Shown here: piece by piece, positions 17,175 to 24,964 of the stretch
Layout: each line of letters opens with the position of its first letter
How positions within the stretch are numbered: position 1 is the stretch's first letter
Source: Bacteroidetes bacterium GWF2_41_31
GTDB taxonomy: Bacteria; Bacteroidota; Bacteroidia; Bacteroidales; F082
DNA: 64,000 nucleotides
Direction: 5' to 3'
NCBI GenBank assembly: GCA_001769215.1
Contig: MEOL01000047.1
Span: 62,001-126,000 of the forward strand
Position numbers and translations under genes: made by a program
Notes under the pieces: model-generated
Databases searched by the model: none
Seen by the model: the letters and a program-made list of their open reading frames with translations, nothing else
Told to the model about the DNA's origin: nothing

Positions 17175-18686
17175 ATGCCAAAACGCATCTTCTTTTTATT
17201 CATATTAGCAAGCTCCTTTGCCATAAACGCGCAAACATTTACCGACATAAAAGCTGGCCTTACCGGAGTAAGCGAAAGTGCCAACTGTTGGATAGACTAC
17301 AATGAAGATGGCCTTCCTGATATATTTGTAACAGGTGATTTTTATTCAGCAAACACTCATGGCATTTATTCCAAACTATACAGAAATCAGAAAAACGATC
17401 ATTTTACGGAAGTATCCACGAACGTGGTAAACGTTTTCAGGGGCGATTTGGATTGGGCCGACTATAACCTGGATGGGATAATTGATCTTTTTATGATTGG
17501 CGAAACTTCCACCGGATTGAAAATAGCCCGGCTTTACAAAAATAACCGCACCAGCAGTTTTCAGTCTGTTCCACTGAACATCCCGGGCGTTCGCGACGGA
17601 TCGGTTGAGTGGGGCGATTATGATGGCGATGGCGATCAGGATCTGCTCATTACAGGTGAATCGGACAAGGGCCCCATCACCAAAATTTATAGAAACGACC
17701 GAAACGATCAATTCTCAGCATTGCAAACCGACTTTCCGCAGGTTTCGTTTGGTATGGCCCGATTTGCCGATTTTGACCTGGATGGTGACCTGGATGTCGT
17801 CGTCAGCGGAAACGTAAGCAATGGGTTAGTCGCAACTGAATTGTTCAGAAACAACAAAGGACACTTTGAACGGGTGAATTTTGGCTTTATTGGTCTGAAA
17901 TTGAGTGATATCGCCTGGGGCGATTATGATAACGATGGAGACCTGGACATGGCCATCAATGGGGAAACCCAGCAGGGGAGAGTGGAAACCCAGTTGTTTA
18001 ACAACCAAAACAACCAGTATTTTATCCCAATTTTCCCGGGGTTTATTTCAGTCAGGTCAGGTTCACTCGATTGGGGCGACATGGATCACGATGGGGATTT
18101 GGATTTGCTTTTGACCGGCGAATCGACCCTTGGGCCTGTATCAAAAGTTTACCGCAACGACCGCAACGATAATTTCACCGACATGAATGCCGATATCATA
18201 GGCTTGCACATGAGCGACGGCCATTGGGCCGATTATGATAACGATGGGGATTTGGATGTGCTGGTGTCGGGCATGTCGAAGAGTTTTCAATTTATTGCCC
18301 GTGTGTACAGATATGATCCTGTAAAAACAGATACTGTTCGCGACAGGAGTGAAGACGATATTTGGAGCAACACGGTGGTGGTTCAGGAGCTGGCTGTAAA
18401 AACCCATTTTTATGTTTATGCCAGCTGTTATGCCGACCTGGATGGTGACGGTAACAAAGAATACCATGCTTTTTTTAGCCCCATCCGAAAGCCAAAGGTT
18501 CAGTATGAAATGGAAGGAAAATTCAATCGGATTATCCGGCGCGATTATCCGCTTTGGTATGAGTTCGATCAGGGAAACATCATTTCAAATGGATTTTATT
18601 TAGAACAAAAAGCCATCGAATCGAAAAACATAGCCATCAAAGAGTACCAGTCGAAAGGATTTGAGGTGCACGAACTCAATTGGTGA
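17175..18686 (+). CDS. Exported FG-GAP/VCBS repeat protein
   Basis: About 503 residues from ATG 17175, chosen because a good signal peptide (PKRIFFLFILASSFAINAQ) starts there; the frame extends upstream only to a TTG at 17091. The body is about seven tandem ~55-residue FG-GAP-type units with Ca2+-binding DxDxDG loops (DYDGDGDQDLL, DFDLDGDLDVV, DYDNDGDLDM, DMDHDGDLDLL, DYDNDGDLDVL), each followed by a short GES/SGN turn and LYRN/FRNN strand. This predicts a seven-bladed propeller. The ~110-residue tail has another DLDGDGN loop, but no recognisable T9SS sorting domain. Tail-to-tail with ispG, one base apart. Probably extracytoplasmic binding or surface protein; ligand unknown. Confidence 0.85.
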   Translation: MPKRIFFLFILASSFAINAQTFTDIKAGLTGVSESANCWIDYNEDGLPDIFVTGDFYSANTHGIYSKLYRNQKNDHFTEVSTNVVNVFRGDLDWADYNLDGIIDLFMIGETSTGLKIARLYKNNRTSSFQSVPLNIPGVRDGSVEWGDYDGDGDQDLLITGESDKGPITKIYRNDRNDQFSALQTDFPQVSFGMARFADFDLDGDLDVVVSGNVSNGLVATELFRNNKGHFERVNFGFIGLKLSDIAWGDYDNDGDLDMAINGETQQGRVETQLFNNQNNQYFIPIFPGFISVRSGSLDWGDMDHDGDLDLLLTGESTLGPVSKVYRNDRNDNFTDMNADIIGLHMSDGHWADYDNDGDLDVLVSGMSKSFQFIARVYRYDPVKTDTVRDRSEDDIWSNTVVVQELAVKTHFYVYASCYADLDGDGNKEYHAFFSPIRKPKVQYEMEGKFNRIIRRDYPLWYEFDQGNIISNGFYLEQKAIESKNIAIKEYQSKGFEVHELNW

Positions 18687-18687
18687 G

Positions 18688-20250
18688 TCAGCAGATTTCA
18701 TTTTTTAAACTGATTGGTGCTGCTATCCAGTCGCCCCCTTTTTTTATCAATTCAATAAGGGCTTCTACAGCCTCCCCTTCCGGAATATTTTTTTCAATGA
18801 GCTCTTTCCCCTGATAGAGGTTTACTTTTCCCCGTCCTGCACCCACATAACCATAATCGGCATCGGCCATTTCACCGAGCCCGTTTACGATACATCCCAT
18901 CACGGCAATTTTTAATCCCGACAGGTGATCGGTTTTTTCGCGTACCAGGGCCAGTTGCTCGATGAGGTTAAAAAGGGTTCGCCCACAGGAGGGACATGCA
19001 ATGAATTCGGTTTTTGAGTACCGCATGCCCAGTCCTTGCAAAATATTAAGCGAAAGCCGGGCCAGGGTCTCATCGGAGGAAAGACCGCTATTTTGAATAA
19101 AAATACCATCGCGCCGGTGATTTAACATCAACAGTGAAATGTCGGTTGAAGCCCTGATAACCAGTGATTCATAATCCAATTCAGCGTAGTTTACCTGATA
19201 ACCTGTAAGGTTGTTCTCCGGGGTTTCTGAAATAGTTTGTGCAACCACCACCACATCGCCCAGGGGTGTTTTTTGTGAAGTGAGCACCAACGGATATTTT
19301 GGTTTTTCGCTGTTGTGGTGATTAAAATAGATGATTTGATGGGGTGAGCGATGGGAGAGAAGGTGTTTTTTGCCATAATACTGAACCAGTTTCCTGGCTA
19401 CAGGCACCTCGTCCTCCGGTTTTTCTGTAAGCGAAACCCGGATGGTGTCGCCAATTTCCTGAGCGAGCAGGTTTCCGATTCCGGCTGCAGATTTTATCCT
19501 TCCATCTTCTCCATCACCGGCTTCGGTCACGCCCAAATGTATAGGATAATAGTAGCCGCTTTCAGTCATTCGTTTCACCAGCAATTGGTTGGCTTCAATC
19601 ATGGTGGGCACATGGCTTGCTTTCATGGATAAAACCAGTTCATGAAAATCGGCTTCCCGGCAAATTTCAATGAATTCCATGGCCGATTCAACCATTCCAA
19701 AAGGAGTGTTGCCAAAGCGGGTCATGATTCTATCAGAAATTGATCCATGGTTGGTGCCGATGCGGATGGCCGTGTGGTGTTTTTTACAGATTTCGAGCAG
19801 AGGCATCAGGTTTTCCCTTATTTGCTGCCGGGCAGCCATGTTGGCCGATTCGTCATACTGATCATCGGTTCTTTTTTTATCTGTGTAGTTCCCGGGATTG
19901 ATGCGCACCTTTTCGACCAGGGTAGCCGCCACTTCAGCAGCTTTTGGATTGAAATGAACATCGGCGATAAGCGGAATGATATAATTCCTTTTGAGGAGTT
20001 CCTCTTTTATTCTTCCCAGGTTTTCTGCTTCACGAACGCCCTGGGTGGTCAACCGCACATAATCGCATCCGGCATCTGCCAACTTTATGATCTGGTTTAC
20101 AGACGATTCAGTGTCCAGCGTGTTGGTGTTGGTCATCGATTGAATCCGAACGGGATGTGGTCCTCCCAAAGGAATATCACCAATATAAACAACCTTTGAC
20201 TGAACAACCGGTTGACCGGGATATTCCTTTGTATGTGAGCTCATGGCCAT
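18688..20250 (-). CDS. ispG: 4-hydroxy-3-methylbut-2-en-1-yl diphosphate synthase
   Basis: 520 residues; converts MEcPP to HMBPP in the MEP isoprenoid pathway using a [4Fe-4S] cluster. N-terminal TIM barrel: PVRIQSMTNTNT, DYVRLTTQGVREA, PLIADVHFNP, VRINPGN, RIGTNHGSIS. An internal insertion (about residues 270-400) separates it from the C-terminal cluster domain, as known in Bacteroidota and plants. Cluster ligands are CPSCGRTLF, then GC in GCIVNGLGEM with its conserved Glu. The usual Pro in VNGPGE is Leu here, a one-base difference. Start M1 or M3 cannot be told apart. A -7 box lies 36 bp upstream. Confidence 0.95.
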   Translation of the reverse strand: MAMSSHTKEYPGQPVVQSKVVYIGDIPLGGPHPVRIQSMTNTNTLDTESSVNQIIKLADAGCDYVRLTTQGVREAENLGRIKEELLKRNYIIPLIADVHFNPKAAEVAATLVEKVRINPGNYTDKKRTDDQYDESANMAARQQIRENLMPLLEICKKHHTAIRIGTNHGSISDRIMTRFGNTPFGMVESAMEFIEICREADFHELVLSMKASHVPTMIEANQLLVKRMTESGYYYPIHLGVTEAGDGEDGRIKSAAGIGNLLAQEIGDTIRVSLTEKPEDEVPVARKLVQYYGKKHLLSHRSPHQIIYFNHHNSEKPKYPLVLTSQKTPLGDVVVVAQTISETPENNLTGYQVNYAELDYESLVIRASTDISLLMLNHRRDGIFIQNSGLSSDETLARLSLNILQGLGMRYSKTEFIACPSCGRTLFNLIEQLALVREKTDHLSGLKIAVMGCIVNGLGEMADADYGYVGAGRGKVNLYQGKELIEKNIPEGEAVEALIELIKKGGDWIAAPISLKNEIC

Positions 20251-20285
20251 ATTTTCAAATTTTTAGTTCCCGGTTTCCCGGAAGA

Positions 20286-20293
20286 CAAAAGTA
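20286..20293 (-). promoter_or_regulatory. -7 promoter box for ispG
   Basis: Minus strand reads TACTTTTG (TAnnTTTG), 36 bp before the ispG start. No convincing -33 element at 19-20 bp. Confidence 0.5.
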
Positions 20294-20576
20294 GATAACT
20301 TTAAGCTCAACGATCCTCCCAAGGCGGACAGGTTTTAAGGATGGACGATCAAAATGATCAGAAAGTGATTAATTAACTGAATATTATTGGTAGCTTACCC
20401 TTTGATTGGTTGTTGATATTATTTAGTATCATTATAAATTACAACCAAAACAAAAAATAATTCAAAAAGACTATAGAATTTAGGGCCGAATTTACACATA
20501 TAAGTAGGGGGCAAGTAGTATTAAGCCCTCATAAGTTAGAAACAATAGTTTATAATCAACTTAAGAAGTTAAGAAA
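20294..20576. other. Intergenic region between divergent ispG and the RHS-associated cluster
   Basis: AT-rich except for a short GC-rich patch (20310-20345) with an imperfect inverted repeat GATCCTCC...GGATGGACGATC. No open frame with coding character and no RNA gene was seen. It must hold the promoter of the 20577 cluster, but no good TTG-N19-TAnnTTTG match was found. Confidence 0.4.
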
Positions 20577-21677
20577 ATGAAAAAAAACAATTTCTCAAAA
20601 CGGATTAAAGCACTGGCTTTAGCCGGAAGTGCCGCATTACTCATTACGGGAGTGGTATTGGTAAACGGATGTAAAAAGGAAAACACCAACACACAAGTAA
20701 AACAAACCGTGGTGGATGATGGATCTGAAGCCATAACGGCGCATATCCTGGCATTTAAAGAAAGGATGGCCTATTACCACGAAAATCCTAACCTGAAAGG
20801 TAGTGAACAATTACTACAAATCGACTCAACCATTCTTGATTGGGAAGCCACCATTAATTTAACCTACTGTCATTCTTATCTTGATTTGGGTGAAATGGTT
20901 GTTTTTGATACCATACTTGACATACCTTTGGTTGAAGGCGACAGCATTACCATGTTAAAAGCTTCTGAAAAATATTTTGACAACATCCTTGAGAGTATCC
21001 AGGATAAGTATTTTATGGCCGAGTTTACCGAAAAAAGACTCGTAAGCGTGGATTTGGAACCTGTAAATGGTGGTGATAGCTTGTCTATCAGCCTTATGGT
21101 TGGTAACCCTAACTTGAACGTTGACCCTTTATATGATTGGTATTGGGGGAAAAAGGAAGGGGTATGTGTATCACACCAATACTTTGGAGAAAAGGATGCT
21201 GCAATTGTACTTGCAGGGGAGGTTCGTGATTATTTTTATACGGCCCCACCAGAAAATTGCAGGTGGATTTTTACAAATATTATTACCTACACCGATGACA
21301 ATACAACTCCTGTTTTAAATCCAGATGATGAGCCATTTTACTATCCTGGTACAAATATTGAAATTGACAATTACTGTGATTACATGATCTATTATGCACA
21401 TGAGGATATCTTACCAGGTTTAACAGAAGATGTCCGCTGCATAGAGAGCCTGACAGAGAAAGGATTTTACAAACAGAGCTACCTCAGCATCACCCAGCAA
21501 CACATAAATAATTCACCTATATATCTGGAAGGGCACATGAAACTTCAGAGTTGTGCCTATTTTGGCCTGGAGATTCATGATGGTGATGGGCATTATTTAA
21601 AGCATGAACTTACCACCCACCTTGGCAGAAGGTTCGCGGCTTGTTCAATTTCATTAGAAGACATTGCACAATACTAA
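20577..21677 (+). CDS. Hypothetical lipoprotein at the head of the RHS cluster
   Basis: 366 residues with a long n-region and a hydrophobic stretch ending in a lipobox (VLVNGCKK), so lipid-anchored after Cys32. The mature part is acidic and Asp/Tyr-rich without a domain I can name. It contains paired Cys residues (ENCRW, DNYCDYM, EDVRCIES) that could form disulfides, which fits a periplasmic or surface location. First gene of a same-strand run: the next start is 5 bp after this stop, suggesting co-transcription with the T9SS and RHS genes. Function unknown. Confidence 0.75.
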   Translation: MKKNNFSKRIKALALAGSAALLITGVVLVNGCKKENTNTQVKQTVVDDGSEAITAHILAFKERMAYYHENPNLKGSEQLLQIDSTILDWEATINLTYCHSYLDLGEMVVFDTILDIPLVEGDSITMLKASEKYFDNILESIQDKYFMAEFTEKRLVSVDLEPVNGGDSLSISLMVGNPNLNVDPLYDWYWGKKEGVCVSHQYFGEKDAAIVLAGEVRDYFYTAPPENCRWIFTNIITYTDDNTTPVLNPDDEPFYYPGTNIEIDNYCDYMIYYAHEDILPGLTEDVRCIESLTEKGFYKQSYLSITQQHINNSPIYLEGHMKLQSCAYFGLEIHDGDGHYLKHELTTHLGRRFAACSISLEDIAQY

Positions 21678-21681
21678 CATC

Positions 21682-23217
21682 ATGTTTAAAGTAAATCTGA
21701 TTATAGTACTTATTTCGGCATTTGTAGTTTCCCTGTATGCGCAGGGAAGCTACAAAGTTGTTTTTGAAGGACCAGAACATGGTGTATTTTCAAGAATAGT
21801 AGCTACTTCGCAGGATGAGTTTATTGCCATTAAGTTCGACTACCCGTTTCGAACTCCCAAAGTAATCACAAGCGAAATTTATTCTTTTAATAACTATTCC
21901 CCTTATGATACAATTCGATGGGAACTCAACCTGTCAAGAAATGATACAGCGATAAGTGCAAGAGATATATACTGTGAACCGGATGGGGGATTCCTGATTT
22001 CAGGCATAGGGGTACATTATACCTATACCGACACATTGATCATCCACAACAGATTTAACTGGATGATGAGGTTGGATGCCATGAAAAATGTTATTTGGGA
22101 AAGGTTTTATCCGCTACCTGAGGAAATACGAAAAACATCGGTTCTTTCTCACATGAATTTTTTGGCTCTTATATCAGGTAACTATTTATTAGGTGAAACT
22201 ATACAAAGTGATAGTATCGCTTCAATAATACATCTCTATCTAATTGAAATAAATTCACAAGGAGAAATGGTTAAATCCAAAGTGTTTTACCAATCACCTG
22301 GAGGATGGCTAATGTCACTGAGCTATGATTTTAACACTTCATCGATTTTACTTCACAAAGTCGGAGGTGAATTATTTGATTGTGCAAATGGAATTGGCGC
22401 ATTTATTCTGGATACTGCTAATTACGATACCATAGGAAGGGTGTGTTACAGAGAAATATGGAAAAGTTACGGTTTTACTGAACCCTATGATGCCATGCTG
22501 AACCAGGAAGGCGACTTAATCGTGGCCGGGTCATATAGTCATTGGAATTTTTCATCAAACACGATGGAAAGATTTTTAGGAGTTGAAAGATTGGATACCT
22601 TATACCAGATTACCCATGAAATTATGCTGACCGACCCCGATACCATGACCTATGCTGCATGGGCCAATTGCCTTGACATCAATGCGCAGGGAGAGATTTG
22701 TGTGGCGGGTTCATTCGACAATGCCTTAGGCTTTTTCACCGATTATTACGACCTGATCTACCTGGCAAAACTGGACCCGGAATTGAACCTGATCAGTGAA
22801 CGCTATATAGGCAGGGATGCTGAATACACTGTTGATTGTATGGCTGCTACTTCGGACGGCGGAATTGCCGTTGGGGGATACCAGTACGACTACCTTGTAA
22901 ACGAAGAGAACGAAGGCGATCCTTTTGTAATCAAAACCGATGCCGGTTTGTGGCTGGATACCCCACAAATTAACGAGAAAAATGTACACCGGGCTCTGGT
23001 ATACCCAAATCCGGGAAGCCATGAAATCAATGTGCGAACCACCATCAAACAGGCTGTTTTCAGGTTATATAATGTAAGTGGGAATCTAATACAGGAACAG
23101 CCCCTTTATCAGTTGATCACCACCATCAATACAACTTCTTTGCCACAGGGTGCTTACTGGTGGACGTTAACACAACAAGAACAGATTTCAGACAGAGGTA
23201 AATGGATAAAATATTAA
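21682..23217 (+). CDS. T9SS-secreted propeller-like protein
   Basis: 511 residues from ATG 21682; the signal peptide FKVNLIIVLISAFVVSLYAQ begins there, and the frame upstream overlaps the previous gene without reason. The body has repeated ~50-60-residue strands with DGGFLISG, GDLIVAGSY, GEICVAGSF and DGGIAVGGY, the pattern of delta-60/kelch-like beta-propeller repeats in secreted Bacteroidota proteins. The last ~75 residues are a T9SS type A sorting domain (VYPNPGSHEINV, LYNVSGNLI, LPQGAYWWTL). Second gene of the cluster; 16 bp to the next. Confidence 0.83.
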   Translation: MFKVNLIIVLISAFVVSLYAQGSYKVVFEGPEHGVFSRIVATSQDEFIAIKFDYPFRTPKVITSEIYSFNNYSPYDTIRWELNLSRNDTAISARDIYCEPDGGFLISGIGVHYTYTDTLIIHNRFNWMMRLDAMKNVIWERFYPLPEEIRKTSVLSHMNFLALISGNYLLGETIQSDSIASIIHLYLIEINSQGEMVKSKVFYQSPGGWLMSLSYDFNTSSILLHKVGGELFDCANGIGAFILDTANYDTIGRVCYREIWKSYGFTEPYDAMLNQEGDLIVAGSYSHWNFSSNTMERFLGVERLDTLYQITHEIMLTDPDTMTYAAWANCLDINAQGEICVAGSFDNALGFFTDYYDLIYLAKLDPELNLISERYIGRDAEYTVDCMAATSDGGIAVGGYQYDYLVNEENEGDPFVIKTDAGLWLDTPQINEKNVHRALVYPNPGSHEINVRTTIKQAVFRLYNVSGNLIQEQPLYQLITTINTTSLPQGAYWWTLTQQEQISDRGKWIKY

Positions 23218-23233
23218 ATAAAAAGATAAGGAA

Positions 23234-24364
23234 ATGAAAAAAACAAAAGGACTTTTGTTGGTCATTTTAATGACAATATTCCTGACAAACTTATTTGGTC
23301 AGGATTGTGTTTCATGTGTGGAAAATACCACCGGTGTTGGCAAGTATGCAAACGCTATGGGGCGAAACAATGTGGCAACAGGTTATTATTCCAGTGCCAT
23401 GGGACGGTACAATCAGGCAACTGGAAATGCTTCTATGGCGTTGGGATTTACCAATTTGTCAATTGGGGAATACTCAACAACAATCGGCAGTTATTTAAAG
23501 TCGGTAGGTAACAATTCATTTGTAATTGGGAGCGGGTTAGAAAACATGCCACTTACAAATAACATTGCCAATTCGATTATGTTTGGTGGGGTGAGTAATT
23601 TGCCTACTTTAATTGTAACAGGTTCCAGCGGGATGGGAACAACGGGTATGATAGGGATTGGAAATACTGGATTTCCCCTTTACAAACTCCACCTCCGTGC
23701 CGATGATGGCGAAGCCGCCGCGGTATTTATCCAGCCATTTAATTGGTCCAGAGGAGATTATGCAAGCTTGGCACTTGGTAATCAACTGCATGGCATCAGC
23801 GCTAATGAAAGATATGGGCTCTTCTTTAAAACCCAGTCGTTTTATAACTTTAACGAGGGATACCTGAAATATGGAATGGGTGCCCGTGAGGGTAGTGTGC
23901 TTTTATGTGCCGACAGTGAGGGTACGGCCGTTTGGACACGGTTGGAACTGCCTGCTCCAAGCCCATGGCTAACAAGTGGAACCAGTGATATCTATTTTAG
24001 TGCCGGCAAAGTCGGTATTGGTACCATCAATACCTATGGTTACGAACTGGCCGTTCTGGGAAAAATTCTTGCTGATGAAGTGATGATTAAGCACCCCGTA
24101 GATTGGGGTGATTATGTTTTTAAACCGGATTACAATCTGATGCCACTCAATGAACTTTCTTTATTTATTAAGAAAAATCAGCATCTGCCAAATGTACCTT
24201 CAGAAAAAGAAGTGATGGTAAATGGCTATGGCCTGGCTGAAATGAATGAAATTCTCCTTAAAAAAGTGGAAGAACTTACCCTGTACATCCTGGAACAGCA
24301 AAAAGTGCTTGAAACACAACAAGCCGAGTTAAACGTGATAAAAGATCAATTGAAAAAGAAATGA
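23234..24364 (+). CDS. YadA-head-like repeat protein with C-terminal coiled coil
   Basis: 376 residues: signal peptide (about 1-22), then residues ~35-95 carry 14-residue trimeric-adhesin head repeats (NAMGRNNVATGYYSSAMGRYNQATGN...SMALGF...TTIGSY). The middle is a tail-fibre-like region. The C-terminus has KHPVDWGDYVF, LPNVPSEKEV and then a long heptad-like coiled coil with many Leu/Glu/Lys. Family knowledge: such proteins form trimeric fibres, and in Bacteroidota a peptidase-like intramolecular chaperone tail is common; here the coiled coil takes the end. No outer-membrane anchor or T9SS domain is visible. It probably forms a fibre or stalk next to the RHS protein. Confidence 0.8.
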   Translation: MKKTKGLLLVILMTIFLTNLFGQDCVSCVENTTGVGKYANAMGRNNVATGYYSSAMGRYNQATGNASMALGFTNLSIGEYSTTIGSYLKSVGNNSFVIGSGLENMPLTNNIANSIMFGGVSNLPTLIVTGSSGMGTTGMIGIGNTGFPLYKLHLRADDGEAAAVFIQPFNWSRGDYASLALGNQLHGISANERYGLFFKTQSFYNFNEGYLKYGMGAREGSVLLCADSEGTAVWTRLELPAPSPWLTSGTSDIYFSAGKVGIGTINTYGYELAVLGKILADEVMIKHPVDWGDYVFKPDYNLMPLNELSLFIKKNQHLPNVPSEKEVMVNGYGLAEMNEILLKKVEELTLYILEQQKVLETQQAELNVIKDQLKKK

Positions 24365-24399
24365 TTGAAATATTGGTAGTTCCAAAGTTTGAACTCTAC

Positions 24400-24440
24400 T
24401 CCCGACTTCCCCCGAAGGCTTTCGGGGTCCGTCTTCCAGC
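24400..24440. repeat. REP-like hairpin sequence (copy 1)
   Basis: CCCCGAA (24410-24416), loop GGCT, TTCGGGG (24421-24427) form a perfect 7-bp stem inside the gap between the YadA-head gene and the small T9SS gene. There is no T-run after it, so it is not a simple terminator. A related hairpin (CGAT-GGCT-ATCG, with the same loop and a nearby CTTCCGA motif) occurs at 32341-32410. Confidence 0.5.
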
Positions 24441-24478
24441 TTCCGACTAAAATAACGGTAACCCAACAATAAAAACAC

Positions 24479-24946
24479 ATGAAAAAATTATTACTCATTC
24501 TGCTCGCTCTTATCGCATTTCCACTGGCTATGCTGTCGCAGGAACATAACACGGTTGAATTCGATTACGATGAGGCCGGTAACCGAATTCTTCGGCATAC
24601 CATTTATATTGAGATAATGATTACAAAAGCCGATGAACAACCCGACACATTGCAAAACCTAAATATGGAAAAGTCGGTCCCGGCAGACGAGTTTGTATTA
24701 GAAGATATGATCATCCGCATTTATCCCAATCCCACCATGGGTAGGTTTACAGTCAGTTTGGATAACCTTTCGGAAACCGATCAGGTATCATATTCCTTGT
24801 ATACACTCACAGGCCAGCTGATATCACAAGGACAGATCATCAATAACGAAACCGTGATGGACATACAGGAACATGAAAATGGCACCTATCTTTTTAAGCT
24901 GGCCATCAACTCAGAAACAACCACCTGGAAAGTAATCAAGCGATAA
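24479..24946 (+). CDS. Small T9SS sorting-domain protein with an RHS-like YD motif
   Basis: 155 residues: signal peptide (KKLLLILLALIAFPLAMLSQ), then EFDYDEAGNRILRH, which is the YDxxGNR pattern of RHS/YD repeats, a short linker, and a T9SS type A sorting domain over the last ~80 residues (IYPNPTMGRFTVSL, LYTLTGQLI, GTYLFKLAI). It ends 18 bp before the RHS toxin gene. The fusion of one YD-like motif to a sorting domain directly before an RHS protein without its own sorting domain suggests a partner or carrier role. That is inference. Confidence 0.8.
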   Translation: MKKLLLILLALIAFPLAMLSQEHNTVEFDYDEAGNRILRHTIYIEIMITKADEQPDTLQNLNMEKSVPADEFVLEDMIIRIYPNPTMGRFTVSLDNLSETDQVSYSLYTLTGQLISQGQIINNETVMDIQEHENGTYLFKLAINSETTTWKVIKR

Positions 24947-24964
24947 ACACAAAATGATAAACAC

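Noticed and set aside
20251-20576. Riboswitch or small RNA in the ispG/lipoprotein gap
   Set aside because: Only a weak GC-rich inverted repeat was seen, with no recognisable aptamer consensus.
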